DNA of 47,103 nt from assembly GCA_013140705.1 (NCBI GenBank), contig JABFSH010000063.1, positions 1 to 47,103 of the forward strand, in the 5' to 3' direction. Below, one piece after another: positions 1 to 6,542 of the stretch; the stretch's first letter is position 1, and every line of letters begins with the position of its first letter. Origin of the DNA: Methylococcaceae bacterium. Lineage in GTDB: Bacteria; Pseudomonadota; Gammaproteobacteria; Methylococcales; Methylomonadaceae. A model generated the notes under the pieces. It saw only the letters and a list, made by a program, of their open reading frames with translations, was not told where the DNA came from and did not search any database. The position numbers and the translations under genes are program-made.

Positions 1-53
1 CCGCTCGCTTGCCAGGCTTTTATGTGTTCTATGTGGCGCTCTTGTAATGTCAT
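1..53 (-). CDS. Partial IS66-family accessory protein (TnpA-like), N-terminus only
   Basis: The first 17 codons of a gene that runs off the left edge. The ATG at 53-51 has a GAGG Shine-Dalgarno 7 nt upstream. The peptide begins MTLQERHIEHIKAWQAS, which resembles the start of IS66-family TnpA proteins (their usual 'AWQxSGLSQ' region). A competing ATG at 60-58 in another frame is less well placed for the ribosome binding site. The family call is supported by the GTAAGCG end motif about 70 bp upstream, typical of IS66 terminal repeats. The fragment is too short for a firm assignment. Confidence 0.5.
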   Translation of the reverse strand, partial: MTLQERHIEHIKAWQAS

Positions 54-108
54 CGGTCATCCTCAGAAAAAGTTTAAGGATACCCGCGTGTATGCGAAAT
101 TTTTAGAT

Positions 109-127
109 GGTGGGGTTGAGCGCTTAC
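109..127 (-). repeat. Terminal inverted repeat end of an IS66-family element
   Basis: Read on the minus strand from 127 the sequence is GTAAGCGCTCAACCCCACC. IS66-family elements characteristically start GTAAGCG. It lies about 70 bp upstream of the partial TnpA-like start, the expected arrangement. The TAA inside this motif is the stop codon of the neighbouring secreted-protein gene. The other end of the element and the 8-bp target duplication usual for this family are outside the window. Confidence 0.6.
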
Positions 128-675
128 GGCATAATTCTGTAGTCCAGCGGCCAAACAGTCCGGGCGACGAATTTATCCGCATTTATCTTGCCGCGCAGTC
201 GCACAGGGCGCTGCTTGAAGAAATTGAGCGTACTGTCATTCCAATAGGAGCGGTTGGTGGAAATCTTGGCTTCGATGTCGAAGTTCCGACCGCTGCCATC
301 TTTATCGTTGATCCGCTTGCCATCGGCAGAAAGGCTAGTTTCAACAATAACCTGGTCGGAACCCAGCCAGATTAGCGGCGGTTGGGCGGCAAGATTGGGA
401 TTCCCCGAAAGCCAATCTGCTATGTCGGCTTGTGCCTGTGCGGTACGCGAAAAATCGGAGGGCTGACTGAGCGGCACCGCCAGCGCTTCCCCCTTGAAAT
501 ACCACAAGGCCTGCGGGATAGTCTTGCAGTCGTTACAATTGCCATCTGTGATGCGAAAATCAATGGCTTGATAAAGCCCCAAATGCCCATCTTCGGATAC
601 CGATATGGGCTTGGCAAAGGTACTTCCGGCCAGCAGAATTAAAACGATAGCAAAAGAGATGTGCTGAATATGCAT
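124..675 (-). CDS. Secreted hypothetical protein, probably truncated by an IS
   Basis: A 183-residue protein with a signal peptide (hydrophobic residues 8-20, likely cleavage after TFA near residue 21). The mature part contains a short CxxC (residues about 47-50, NCNDCKT), which could be a metal or disulfide site. I do not recognise the family. It starts 12 bp after lplT on the same strand, so the two are probably co-transcribed. Its last codon abuts the GTAAGCG end of an IS66-like element, and the TAA stop belongs to that repeat. The native C-terminus may therefore be missing or altered. Confidence 0.7.
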   Translation of the reverse strand: MHIQHISFAIVLILLAGSTFAKPISVSEDGHLGLYQAIDFRITDGNCNDCKTIPQALWYFKGEALAVPLSQPSDFSRTAQAQADIADWLSGNPNLAAQPPLIWLGSDQVIVETSLSADGKRINDKDGSGRNFDIEAKISTNRSYWNDSTLNFFKQRPVRLRGKINADKFVARTVWPLDYRIMP

Positions 676-687
676 GTGCCGTCTCCC

Positions 688-1887
688 TTACTGTTTGTTC
701 TTGATTCGGTAACCAGCCAGAAGACTGATTGATACCAAGACAACACCACCAAAAATCGTTGCCGATTGCACCACCGGCACATCACTTCTGTCCATCGCGG
801 TATATAGCCCCAGCAACAATAATATGGCGAAATTTTCAAAAAAGTTTTGCACAGCGACAGCATTTCCGGTACCCACTATTTCGAGTCCTCTTTCCTGCAG
901 TAGCGCGTTAAGCGGAACCACATAAAAACCGCCACAGGCTCCTATCAATACCAACAGTACGATGGCTGCGTAAAGGTTGGTCATGTGGGCGAAAACCAGG
1001 ATGAAGAGGCCAATCAGAATTCCCGCAGGCAAGGCGCGGTTAACCTTGTCTAGTCCGATGAACTTGGCTGCACCTGCTGCGCCGACCGCAATGCCGATGG
1101 CTACAGCGCCACTCATATTGGCCGAAGTACTAAGCTCGGAGATTCCCAACGCTACTGGCACCCAGGCGACCAGCAGAAGGCGAAGGGTAGAGCCACTCCC
1201 CCAGAATACGCTAGTGCCAAGCAGAGAAAATCGAGCATCCTTGTTGTGGAATAGGGTTAGCAGTACTACCCAAAAGTCACAAATCAGCATGAAGGGAGAA
1301 AAGTGCGTCCATGAATGAGCCACCGGCAGACGCGGAATTTGTGTGTTCGCTACGGCCGCCAACAGATAGCAGGCACAAATCGTAGTGAGCGCCATTGTCA
1401 CTGAAATATCTGTCAATTTGCCGCCCAACACTGCTCCCAAAAGAATCGCTACGATGGTTGAGCCTTCCATCATACCGTTCGCCTTGACCAGTTTATCTGT
1501 AGCAACCAACTCACCCAGGATTCCGTATTTGGCCGGCGAATAAGCTGCCGCACCTACGCCAACCAAGTTGTAGGCAATTAACGGATGCAAATCCAATAGC
1601 ATAGTGGCAGCTCCACAAAATTTTATGGCATTGGCAATCATCATCACTTGCCCCTTGGGTCGGGCATCGGCAAACGACCCAACGAAAGGCGCCAAAAAAA
1701 TAAAGGCAATAACGAACGCCTCCTGAAGAAACGGGATTTGCCAACTGGGGGCCGCTTGTGTTTTGAGCAAGGCGATGGCAGCAAATAATAACGCGTTGTC
1801 GGCCAGTGCAGACAGGAATTGAGTCATGAGAACAGCAACCATGCCACGCGTAAGCAGGGAGTCGTTTTTGTAAAGCATAACTTTCAT
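688..1887 (-). CDS. lplT: Lysophospholipid transporter LplT
   Basis: A 399-residue major-facilitator protein, close to the 397 residues of E. coli LplT. It flips lysophospholipids across the inner membrane for re-acylation. Recognisable features are the N-terminal stretch SLLTRGMVAVLMTQFLSALA, the ALADNALLFA motif around residues 28-37 and the YSPAKYGILGELV segment around residue 116. About eleven to twelve hydrophobic segments are visible. In E. coli lplT sits beside the acyltransferase gene aas; here no aas is in view, and the downstream gene is the secreted protein at 124-675. The gene begins 88 bp after the polytopic membrane gene of the Psp-like module, so readthrough from that operon is possible. 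That would fit a membrane-repair role, but is inference. Confidence 0.88.
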   Translation of the reverse strand: MKVMLYKNDSLLTRGMVAVLMTQFLSALADNALLFAAIALLKTQAAPSWQIPFLQEAFVIAFIFLAPFVGSFADARPKGQVMMIANAIKFCGAATMLLDLHPLIAYNLVGVGAAAYSPAKYGILGELVATDKLVKANGMMEGSTIVAILLGAVLGGKLTDISVTMALTTICACYLLAAVANTQIPRLPVAHSWTHFSPFMLICDFWVVLLTLFHNKDARFSLLGTSVFWGSGSTLRLLLVAWVPVALGISELSTSANMSGAVAIGIAVGAAGAAKFIGLDKVNRALPAGILIGLFILVFAHMTNLYAAIVLLVLIGACGGFYVVPLNALLQERGLEIVGTGNAVAVQNFFENFAILLLLGLYTAMDRSDVPVVQSATIFGGVVLVSISLLAGYRIKNKQ

Positions 1888-1974
1888 AATGTATTCCTGT
1901 CGAAGAATCGACTTTTGAAAATGTAGTTAGTTGCCTAAGATTCTCGTACAACACCAGGTTATAAAATATAACCC

Positions 1975-3294
1975 TTACCTCCAATCCTTCAGTTCATTGA
2001 GATAATTTCCAACGGCCTTAACAATTGACTGATGCTTTTTTTCCAGAATAGAGGCCAACATTAGCACGACCAACCCCAAGCCTATTGAAAATAGCCAAGG
2101 CGCATTGCTATAAGCATCAACCACATAACTGCAATAAAACAAGATGCCGCCTAAGAAGCACAATTGTCCAAGGAAGAAGGGAATTTTTTCATGATACTTT
2201 AAGCCGCCTATTATGACCAAGGCGATACCGGTCGACAAAGCCAATAAAGGTGCGAAAGCTTGGTCATCAAGTAAAGCGGCATAAGCCAAGCCAGTAGCCA
2301 GTAGAGAACCCAAAGAACGGTAGGCTTTTGCATGGTAAGCAACCTGCGTTGATAGCGCGAATAACACCAAAGCGACCGGAATCATCAGACTGTAAAGGTT
2401 TTGTGAGATCCCCACAAAATGCTCCACCGTCATTGGCCAAATCGACAATGCGGCGAGTGTCCCCAAGCATTGACCTACATAAATAACCAAGGCAGATTGC
2501 GTGTAACGTTTAGCATCAACAATACCGATGGTAGCAATGATAGCGGCAATGACTATCGCCAACCAAAACGAAATCGGGTACAGGAGGCTTCTGCCGACCA
2601 ATATTAACAGAGGCAGGCTTATCAAGGCTCTGGCAGTCACCCCTTCGGCTAGTTGCATTGTGTTGTCTTGTTGGAATTGCCGTTCTATGACGCTAAGCAC
2701 ACCAAACAACAGTGTAATAATGACAGGTAACCAATAACCATCCCTAATAGGCAAGAGCAAACCTAGACTGCCGAGTAATGCCGCTTGCATGAGTGTTTTC
2801 ACCTGCCTTTTAGCCAGCATGGAAAAACTCGTGTAGCTTACGGTTATCAATAGAACCGCAGTAATGCCTATATCGATTGCAATTAAAGCAGGGTGAACAT
2901 CCGCAAATTGCAACCAGGTATACTCGAGTTGTCGGGCTTGCGTGCCGTGGACAAAAGTATAAAGCATGGCGCTAACTTGGGACACCTGTACCGGTAAAAA
3001 CGCTGCACCGAGGGCGAAAAATAGCCTTGCTCCAGTCAACTCCTTCAGCACGTAATTGCACACCAAGCCCCCCGCACACAAGGCCAAAACGATCGCCAAC
3101 CCCACCCAATAACGATAGGCAGGCAATAAATCCGCATGGCTTTGCATCATAAAACCGATAGCTGAGAGGATAACCAAAAGACTGCCTGCCCAACGCAAAT
3201 AAAGGATGATTTGGCTTCCATTCAATGATTGCATTGATGATTTGATTTGGTTTGTTAATCCAGTTGAATCCAAGTTATATTCGTTTATAGTCAT
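1975..3294 (-). CDS. Polytopic membrane protein, partner of the PspA-like gene
   Basis: A 439-residue protein with a short hydrophilic N-terminus (about 28 residues) and roughly twelve to fourteen hydrophobic segments filling the rest. I do not recognise a family with confidence. It starts 10 bp downstream of the PspA-like gene on the same strand, so the two form an operon behind the sigma-54 promoter at 3994-4010. By analogy with PspB/PspC it could be the membrane partner or target of the PspA-like protein, but it shows no resemblance to PspB or PspC. The function is unknown. Confidence 0.75.
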   Translation of the reverse strand: MTINEYNLDSTGLTNQIKSSMQSLNGSQIILYLRWAGSLLVILSAIGFMMQSHADLLPAYRYWVGLAIVLALCAGGLVCNYVLKELTGARLFFALGAAFLPVQVSQVSAMLYTFVHGTQARQLEYTWLQFADVHPALIAIDIGITAVLLITVSYTSFSMLAKRQVKTLMQAALLGSLGLLLPIRDGYWLPVIITLLFGVLSVIERQFQQDNTMQLAEGVTARALISLPLLILVGRSLLYPISFWLAIVIAAIIATIGIVDAKRYTQSALVIYVGQCLGTLAALSIWPMTVEHFVGISQNLYSLMIPVALVLFALSTQVAYHAKAYRSLGSLLATGLAYAALLDDQAFAPLLALSTGIALVIIGGLKYHEKIPFFLGQLCFLGGILFYCSYVVDAYSNAPWLFSIGLGLVVLMLASILEKKHQSIVKAVGNYLNELKDWR

Positions 3295-3304
3295 GATATT
3301 TCTC

Positions 3305-3955
3305 CTATTCAGCCTGTTGTTTGGCGGCTAATTCATCGAGCAGCATTTTCAGTTCCAACGCACTTTCTTCCTGCACAAATTCATCGGCAAAGCTGTCTTT
3401 GATAGGCGGTATCGGGCCGGTTAATTCGGCACCAATAACTGATTGTTCCCAGCGCTTAAAAATCGCTTGCGCTCCAGTCGTTGGATTACCATTGTCGGCC
3501 TGTAAAGTGGTCTGTAACTGAATCCGGTTTTGCCGTGCAGACAACACCTCTTTTTGCGTGCTCAAGGAATGCAATTGTGACTGGATAGCCGCCAAATCAT
3601 TGTGTAATTGGCCGTATTGTTCCTGGGCTTTGGCAAGCTGCGGCTCAAGCGCCTTGATCTGTTGTTGAACTTGCCGCATACGTTTGACGCACTCCAGTGC
3701 CCTTGGCTCATCCTGATCTTTGAATTTCACTGCCCGAGCCGACCAGGTTTCGGCCTCATTATTTAGCTCAGCCAGTTTTAATTCTAATTCCTCGACCATC
3801 TCTTGTAAGCGATGCTGATGAATGCGGGTTTTACCTTGATAAGCTTCTAACTCTTTAATGGCGACTCCAGCAATGGCTTCGTGATTTTCAAAATCATCGG
3901 CGACATCATCTAACTGGGCTTTCAGAGTGAAAAAAATACGTTTTAAACTGTTCAT
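3305..3955 (-). CDS. PspA/IM30-like coiled-coil protein
   Basis: A 216-residue, almost entirely helical protein with the charge pattern and layout of PspA/IM30. The N-terminal segment (MNSLKRIFFTLKAQLDDVADDFEN) precedes an invariant-looking acidic/helical stretch (EAIAGVAIKELEAYQGKTR), followed by heptad-rich helices to about residue 150. Family members oligomerise on damaged inner membrane and often inhibit their sigma-54 activator. I chose the ATG at 3955 because AAAGGAAC lies 5 nt upstream and the sigma-54 start site falls about 28 nt upstream. A longer reading frame to 4078 would place 41 residues upstream of the predicted transcription start. The C-terminus (about residues 160-216) differs from E. 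coli PspA. Operon with the polytopic gene at 1975-3294. Confidence 0.75.
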   Translation of the reverse strand: MNSLKRIFFTLKAQLDDVADDFENHEAIAGVAIKELEAYQGKTRIHQHRLQEMVEELELKLAELNNEAETWSARAVKFKDQDEPRALECVKRMRQVQQQIKALEPQLAKAQEQYGQLHNDLAAIQSQLHSLSTQKEVLSARQNRIQLQTTLQADNGNPTTGAQAIFKRWEQSVIGAELTGPIPPIKDSFADEFVQEESALELKMLLDELAAKQQAE

Positions 3956-3960
3956 ATTAC

Positions 3961-3994
3961 GTTCCTTTATTTGATTGTTGATATATAAAGGAAC
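3961..3994. promoter_or_regulatory. 10-bp inverted repeat around the pspA-like transcription start
   Basis: GTTCCTTTAT at 3961-3970 is matched exactly by ATAAAGGAAC at 3985-3994, with a 14-bp spacer. The predicted sigma-54 transcription start (about 3983) lies between the arms, so this is more likely a protein-binding site than an RNA hairpin. The gene-proximal arm also contains the Shine-Dalgarno sequence of the PspA-like gene. Confidence 0.45.
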
Positions 3995-4010
3995 GCAAAA
4001 CAGATGCCAA
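3994..4010 (-). promoter_or_regulatory. Sigma-54 (-24/-12) promoter of the PspA-like operon
   Basis: On the minus strand the sequence is TTGGCATCTGTTTTGCG. It matches the RpoN consensus TGGCACG-N4-TTGC with correct spacing between the GG and GC elements. The predicted start is near 3983. A divergent sigma-54 activator gene and upstream direct repeats complete a standard enhancer-dependent promoter. Confidence 0.8.
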
Positions 4011-4070
4011 TTCATTAAAACAATAACAAACAATGGGTTAATATTTTTTACTTTTTGCTTATCATGGGAT

Positions 4071-4108
4071 ATAGTCATTTTATGAATGCACGATAGTCAT
4101 TTTATGAA
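4071..4108. repeat. 16-bp direct repeat, candidate upstream activating sequence
   Basis: The 16-mer ATAGTCATTTTATGAA occurs at 4071-4086 and again at 4093-4108, a 22-bp period (two helical turns). Each copy contains the small palindrome TCAT-TTT-ATGA. Relative to the predicted PspA-like start at 3983 the copies sit at about -88 to -125, the region where PspF enhancer sites lie. The second copy overlaps candidate start codons of the activator, so binding there could also repress the activator gene. Confidence 0.6.
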
Positions 4109-5585
4109 CATGCCAACCCCTGAACAGTACGCATTTTTTGCTCAAATAGCCGATTTGGCTTTTGTGAATCCGTTTAGCCGGGAGCGCGAACAGACCGATT
4201 GGCAGATACTCAATCTAAATCCGAAAGCAACGTCTTTTACAGAACGACGAAAATTGCTGGTTGCAAAGTTGGATTGGCACTTCCAGGAATTGACTCGGCA
4301 AAACCGTTTTGATATCCGCCAGTATCATGGCAAGACCCAAGACATCATGCGCTTGGCTTGGTTGGTACACGTTTTTTACAGCTATCAAGATCGGTTTAAT
4401 GAGTATATTAAGACGCAACAACAAGCGGGGGATAAAGCGCTGGAATTACCCTTTGCGTTGGATATTCTCGATCAATTTGAACACTCGGGCTTCAGTAGGC
4501 AACAAGCTACACACTTTATTGCGCTACTGTTTCAGTTGCAGAGGGCTTTTACCTTTATTGACGACGCGGTTTCTGGGACTAGCGAAGCAATTTTTGAGTT
4601 ACGCAAGCGGCTTTGGAACAATATTTTCACCTTTAACCCAGAGTGGTACCTCAACTATCTGTGCAATCGCATGGAAGATTTTTCCTTATTATTGCTAGGT
4701 GAAACAGGAACTGGTAAAAGTTTGGTAGCCAAAGCGATTGGTTGTTCTGGTTATATTCCCTTCGATGCCACATCACGCCGGTTTGTGGAAAGTTTTACCG
4801 CATCATTTAAGGCAATCAACCTGTCACAATTTTCCACAGGCGTGCTTGAATCAGAATTATTTGGCCACAAAAAAGGGGCATTTACGGGCGCCATTGACAA
4901 TCATCCTGGCTTGTTTTCAAAATGCAGTCGGCATGGATCGGTTTTTATTGATGAAATAGGGGACATTGAAATCCCCATCCAGGTTAAATTGTTAAATGTA
5001 CTCCAAGATCGGTGTTATAGCCCGGTTGGTAGTCAGGAACAACATCGTTTCGAAGGCCGGGTCATCAGTGCAACCAACCGTCCCCTTGAACAATTAATGG
5101 AGACGGGACAATTCCGAGCCGATTTTTACTATCGCTTATGTTCCGATGTGATTACCATGCCGAGCTTACGCCAACGCATAAGCGAAAATCGTACTGAATT
5201 ACGGGAATTAATCGCAGGGTTGTTGCAGCGTGTTATTGAATCACCGGATGAAGACCTGATCGACCGGATTGACGCCAGAATCCATAAGGTTGTGGCCAAA
5301 GATTATCATTGGCCAGGCAATGTCAGGGAATTAGAGCAATGTATCCGGCGGATTTGTTTAACGGGCACTTACCAAGGGCAAACATTAACAGCCGAAAAAC
5401 AAGCCAATAATGCTATTTTTCAAGCGGATGCCAAAGGCAATTACCTTTCAGCCCAACAACTATTGCAAACTTATTGCAGGTTTTTATACGACCAACACCA
5501 TAGCTTTGAGACGGTAGCAAGAATTGCGAATCTGGATAGGCGAACGGTAAAGAAATATATTGATCTAGAAGCCTTTCGGAGTTAA
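4086..5585 (+). CDS. Sigma-54-dependent activator (PspF-like role)
   Basis: A 499-residue enhancer-binding protein. Residues 205-212 are the Walker A GETGTGKS, 264-269 the GAFTGA loop that contacts sigma-54, 286-290 the Walker B VFIDE. WPGNVRELEQCIRR near residue 420 closes the AAA+ domain, and the last ~40 residues form a Fis-type helix-turn-helix (TVARIANLDRRTVKKY). The first ~190 residues are neither a receiver, GAF nor PAS domain that I recognise, so the input is unknown; canonical PspF has no such domain. It is divergent from the PspA-like gene and very probably controls it. The start is uncertain: ATGs at 4086, 4104 and 4110 all lack a good Shine-Dalgarno, and the first two lie in or beside the direct repeats. 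Confidence 0.85.
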   Translation: MHDSHFMNMPTPEQYAFFAQIADLAFVNPFSREREQTDWQILNLNPKATSFTERRKLLVAKLDWHFQELTRQNRFDIRQYHGKTQDIMRLAWLVHVFYSYQDRFNEYIKTQQQAGDKALELPFALDILDQFEHSGFSRQQATHFIALLFQLQRAFTFIDDAVSGTSEAIFELRKRLWNNIFTFNPEWYLNYLCNRMEDFSLLLLGETGTGKSLVAKAIGCSGYIPFDATSRRFVESFTASFKAINLSQFSTGVLESELFGHKKGAFTGAIDNHPGLFSKCSRHGSVFIDEIGDIEIPIQVKLLNVLQDRCYSPVGSQEQHRFEGRVISATNRPLEQLMETGQFRADFYYRLCSDVITMPSLRQRISENRTELRELIAGLLQRVIESPDEDLIDRIDARIHKVVAKDYHWPGNVRELEQCIRRICLTGTYQGQTLTAEKQANNAIFQADAKGNYLSAQQLLQTYCRFLYDQHHSFETVARIANLDRRTVKKYIDLEAFRS

Positions 5586-5881
5586 TAGCTTTAAGTTAAA
5601 TGTATTGTAAAATCAAGGGAGGACAGACAGTTGTCCAACTGCCACCTTACAGATCCCGGTATGCGGAATTACCGTACCGGGCTCTTCAAAACTACTCGGA
5701 TTGCACGATAACAAAAACCCTATACCGAAAAGATTATCGTCAATTAAAATTGGTCTTAGGCTATAAATGTAAATTAATCAAAGTGTTAATATGTCATTCT
5801 ATTTTTGAAGCATCGCCCTTTACCATTCGAAGGGATGGGCATAAATAGCCAATATTGGCATGCTTGAAAGGAGAAATAATT
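5586..5881. other. Intergenic region with one strong hairpin
   Basis: No convincing gene. An open frame at 5600-5848 has no ribosome binding site and no family resemblance. At 5655-5681 CCCGGTA pairs with TACCGGG, with a nested CGG/CCG, giving a ten-base-pair stem with a 2-nt bulge and a 5-nt loop. It is not followed by a T-run. Its shape slightly recalls intron domain V-like hairpins, but I cannot identify it. Confidence 0.4.
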
Positions 5882-6127
5882 ATGAGCCTAATAGGTGAAT
5901 CATGGCGTGGCGAGTGGCCACTAGCAAAAGTGATTTGGGTTTATCACGTCGGTTTTATTGTCATTTATTGTGCAGCGTTCCTTTTTTTAGTCTCGCTCTC
6001 TCCAATTCAACATCTCTTAGGTAGTATTGCTTTGATCGTATATCTACTCCCTTTTTGGCCTTACCATATATGGATTTTTGTCTCTCTTTGGCGCTGTGGG
6101 AAGAAATATCGGGCTCCAGATGAATAA
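5882..6127 (+). CDS. Small two-helix membrane protein
   Basis: An 81-residue protein starting at the ATG preceded by AAAGGAG with 8-nt spacing. An upstream in-frame ATG nine codons earlier lacks such a site. The layout is a short N-terminal WRGEWPLAKVIWVYHVG segment, a hydrophobic helix (about residues 15-36), a second one (about 42-66), and a basic tail after FVSLWRCGKKY. WRGE...W and (V/I)WRxxxKY motifs recur in small membrane proteins of gammaproteobacteria of unknown function. It converges on pgaD and overlaps that reading frame by 167 bp. Confidence 0.7.
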   Translation: MSLIGESWRGEWPLAKVIWVYHVGFIVIYCAAFLFLVSLSPIQHLLGSIALIVYLLPFWPYHIWIFVSLWRCGKKYRAPDE

Positions 6128-6542
6128 TCTGTCCATTATCGTCAAAGTAGACAGTGGTCAATTGAGCTTGGCGGCACTGTTGTAACGCATCATTGCTGAC
6201 TTTATAAAAATCGCATAGATCACGGTCAGTCACTGGGTGGGTAGCCGCTGGAATGACAGGGTGTTGTCGAAGCGCATGGTAAACCACCCAGAATAACCAG
6301 AGTGCTGCCAGAGTCAGTAGGGTAGCAACATAAATCTCCAGTAATTCCAGCAAGCTTTTGTAACCGCCAAACCAGCGCATCTCATTGGACAGCGTATTAT
6401 CGCCCAGCAACCAGCTGCTTAAGGTGATCAGCGGGATCAACAGATAAATCCACATCAGCCAGCAAATAGCCCAGACGATCATGTCGCTGATGCGTTTGTG
6501 CAGACTTTGCAGCTGTGGCGAATTAATGATGTATTCGTTCAT
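5961..6542 (-). CDS. pgaD: PgaD-like polysaccharide synthase subunit
   Basis: A 193-residue protein starting at the ATG that overlaps the pgaC stop (ATGA, 6539-6542), so translation is coupled. Two hydrophobic segments (about residues 20-45 and 62-88) are followed by a cytoplasmic tail containing VSNDALQQCRQAQLTTVYFDDNGQI. This matches the C-terminal half of PgaD, which supports PgaC in poly-beta-1,6-N-acetylglucosamine synthesis and c-di-GMP response. E. coli PgaD is 137 residues and ends about a dozen residues after GQI. Here the frame runs about 55 residues further, antisense to the small membrane gene at 5882-6127, giving a basic, charged extra tail. Confidence 0.75.
   Translation of the reverse strand: MNEYIINSPQLQSLHKRISDMIVWAICWLMWIYLLIPLITLSSWLLGDNTLSNEMRWFGGYKSLLELLEIYVATLLTLAALWLFWVVYHALRQHPVIPAATHPVTDRDLCDFYKVSNDALQQCRQAQLTTVYFDDNGQIIHLEPDISSHSAKERQKSIYGKAKKGVDIRSKQYYLRDVELERARLKKGTLHNK

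Noticed and set aside
3956-4078. A longer start for the PspA-like protein adding 41 residues
   Set aside because: The extra part lies mostly upstream of the predicted transcription start and does not resemble PspA; the ATG at 3955 has a proper ribosome binding site.
5655-5681. A group II intron domain V
   Set aside because: The stem is somewhat similar, but no intron-encoded protein or other intron domains lie nearby, so the resemblance is too weak.
5600-5848. An 82-residue open frame after the activator gene
   Set aside because: No ribosome binding site, no recognisable domain, and it runs through a strong hairpin.
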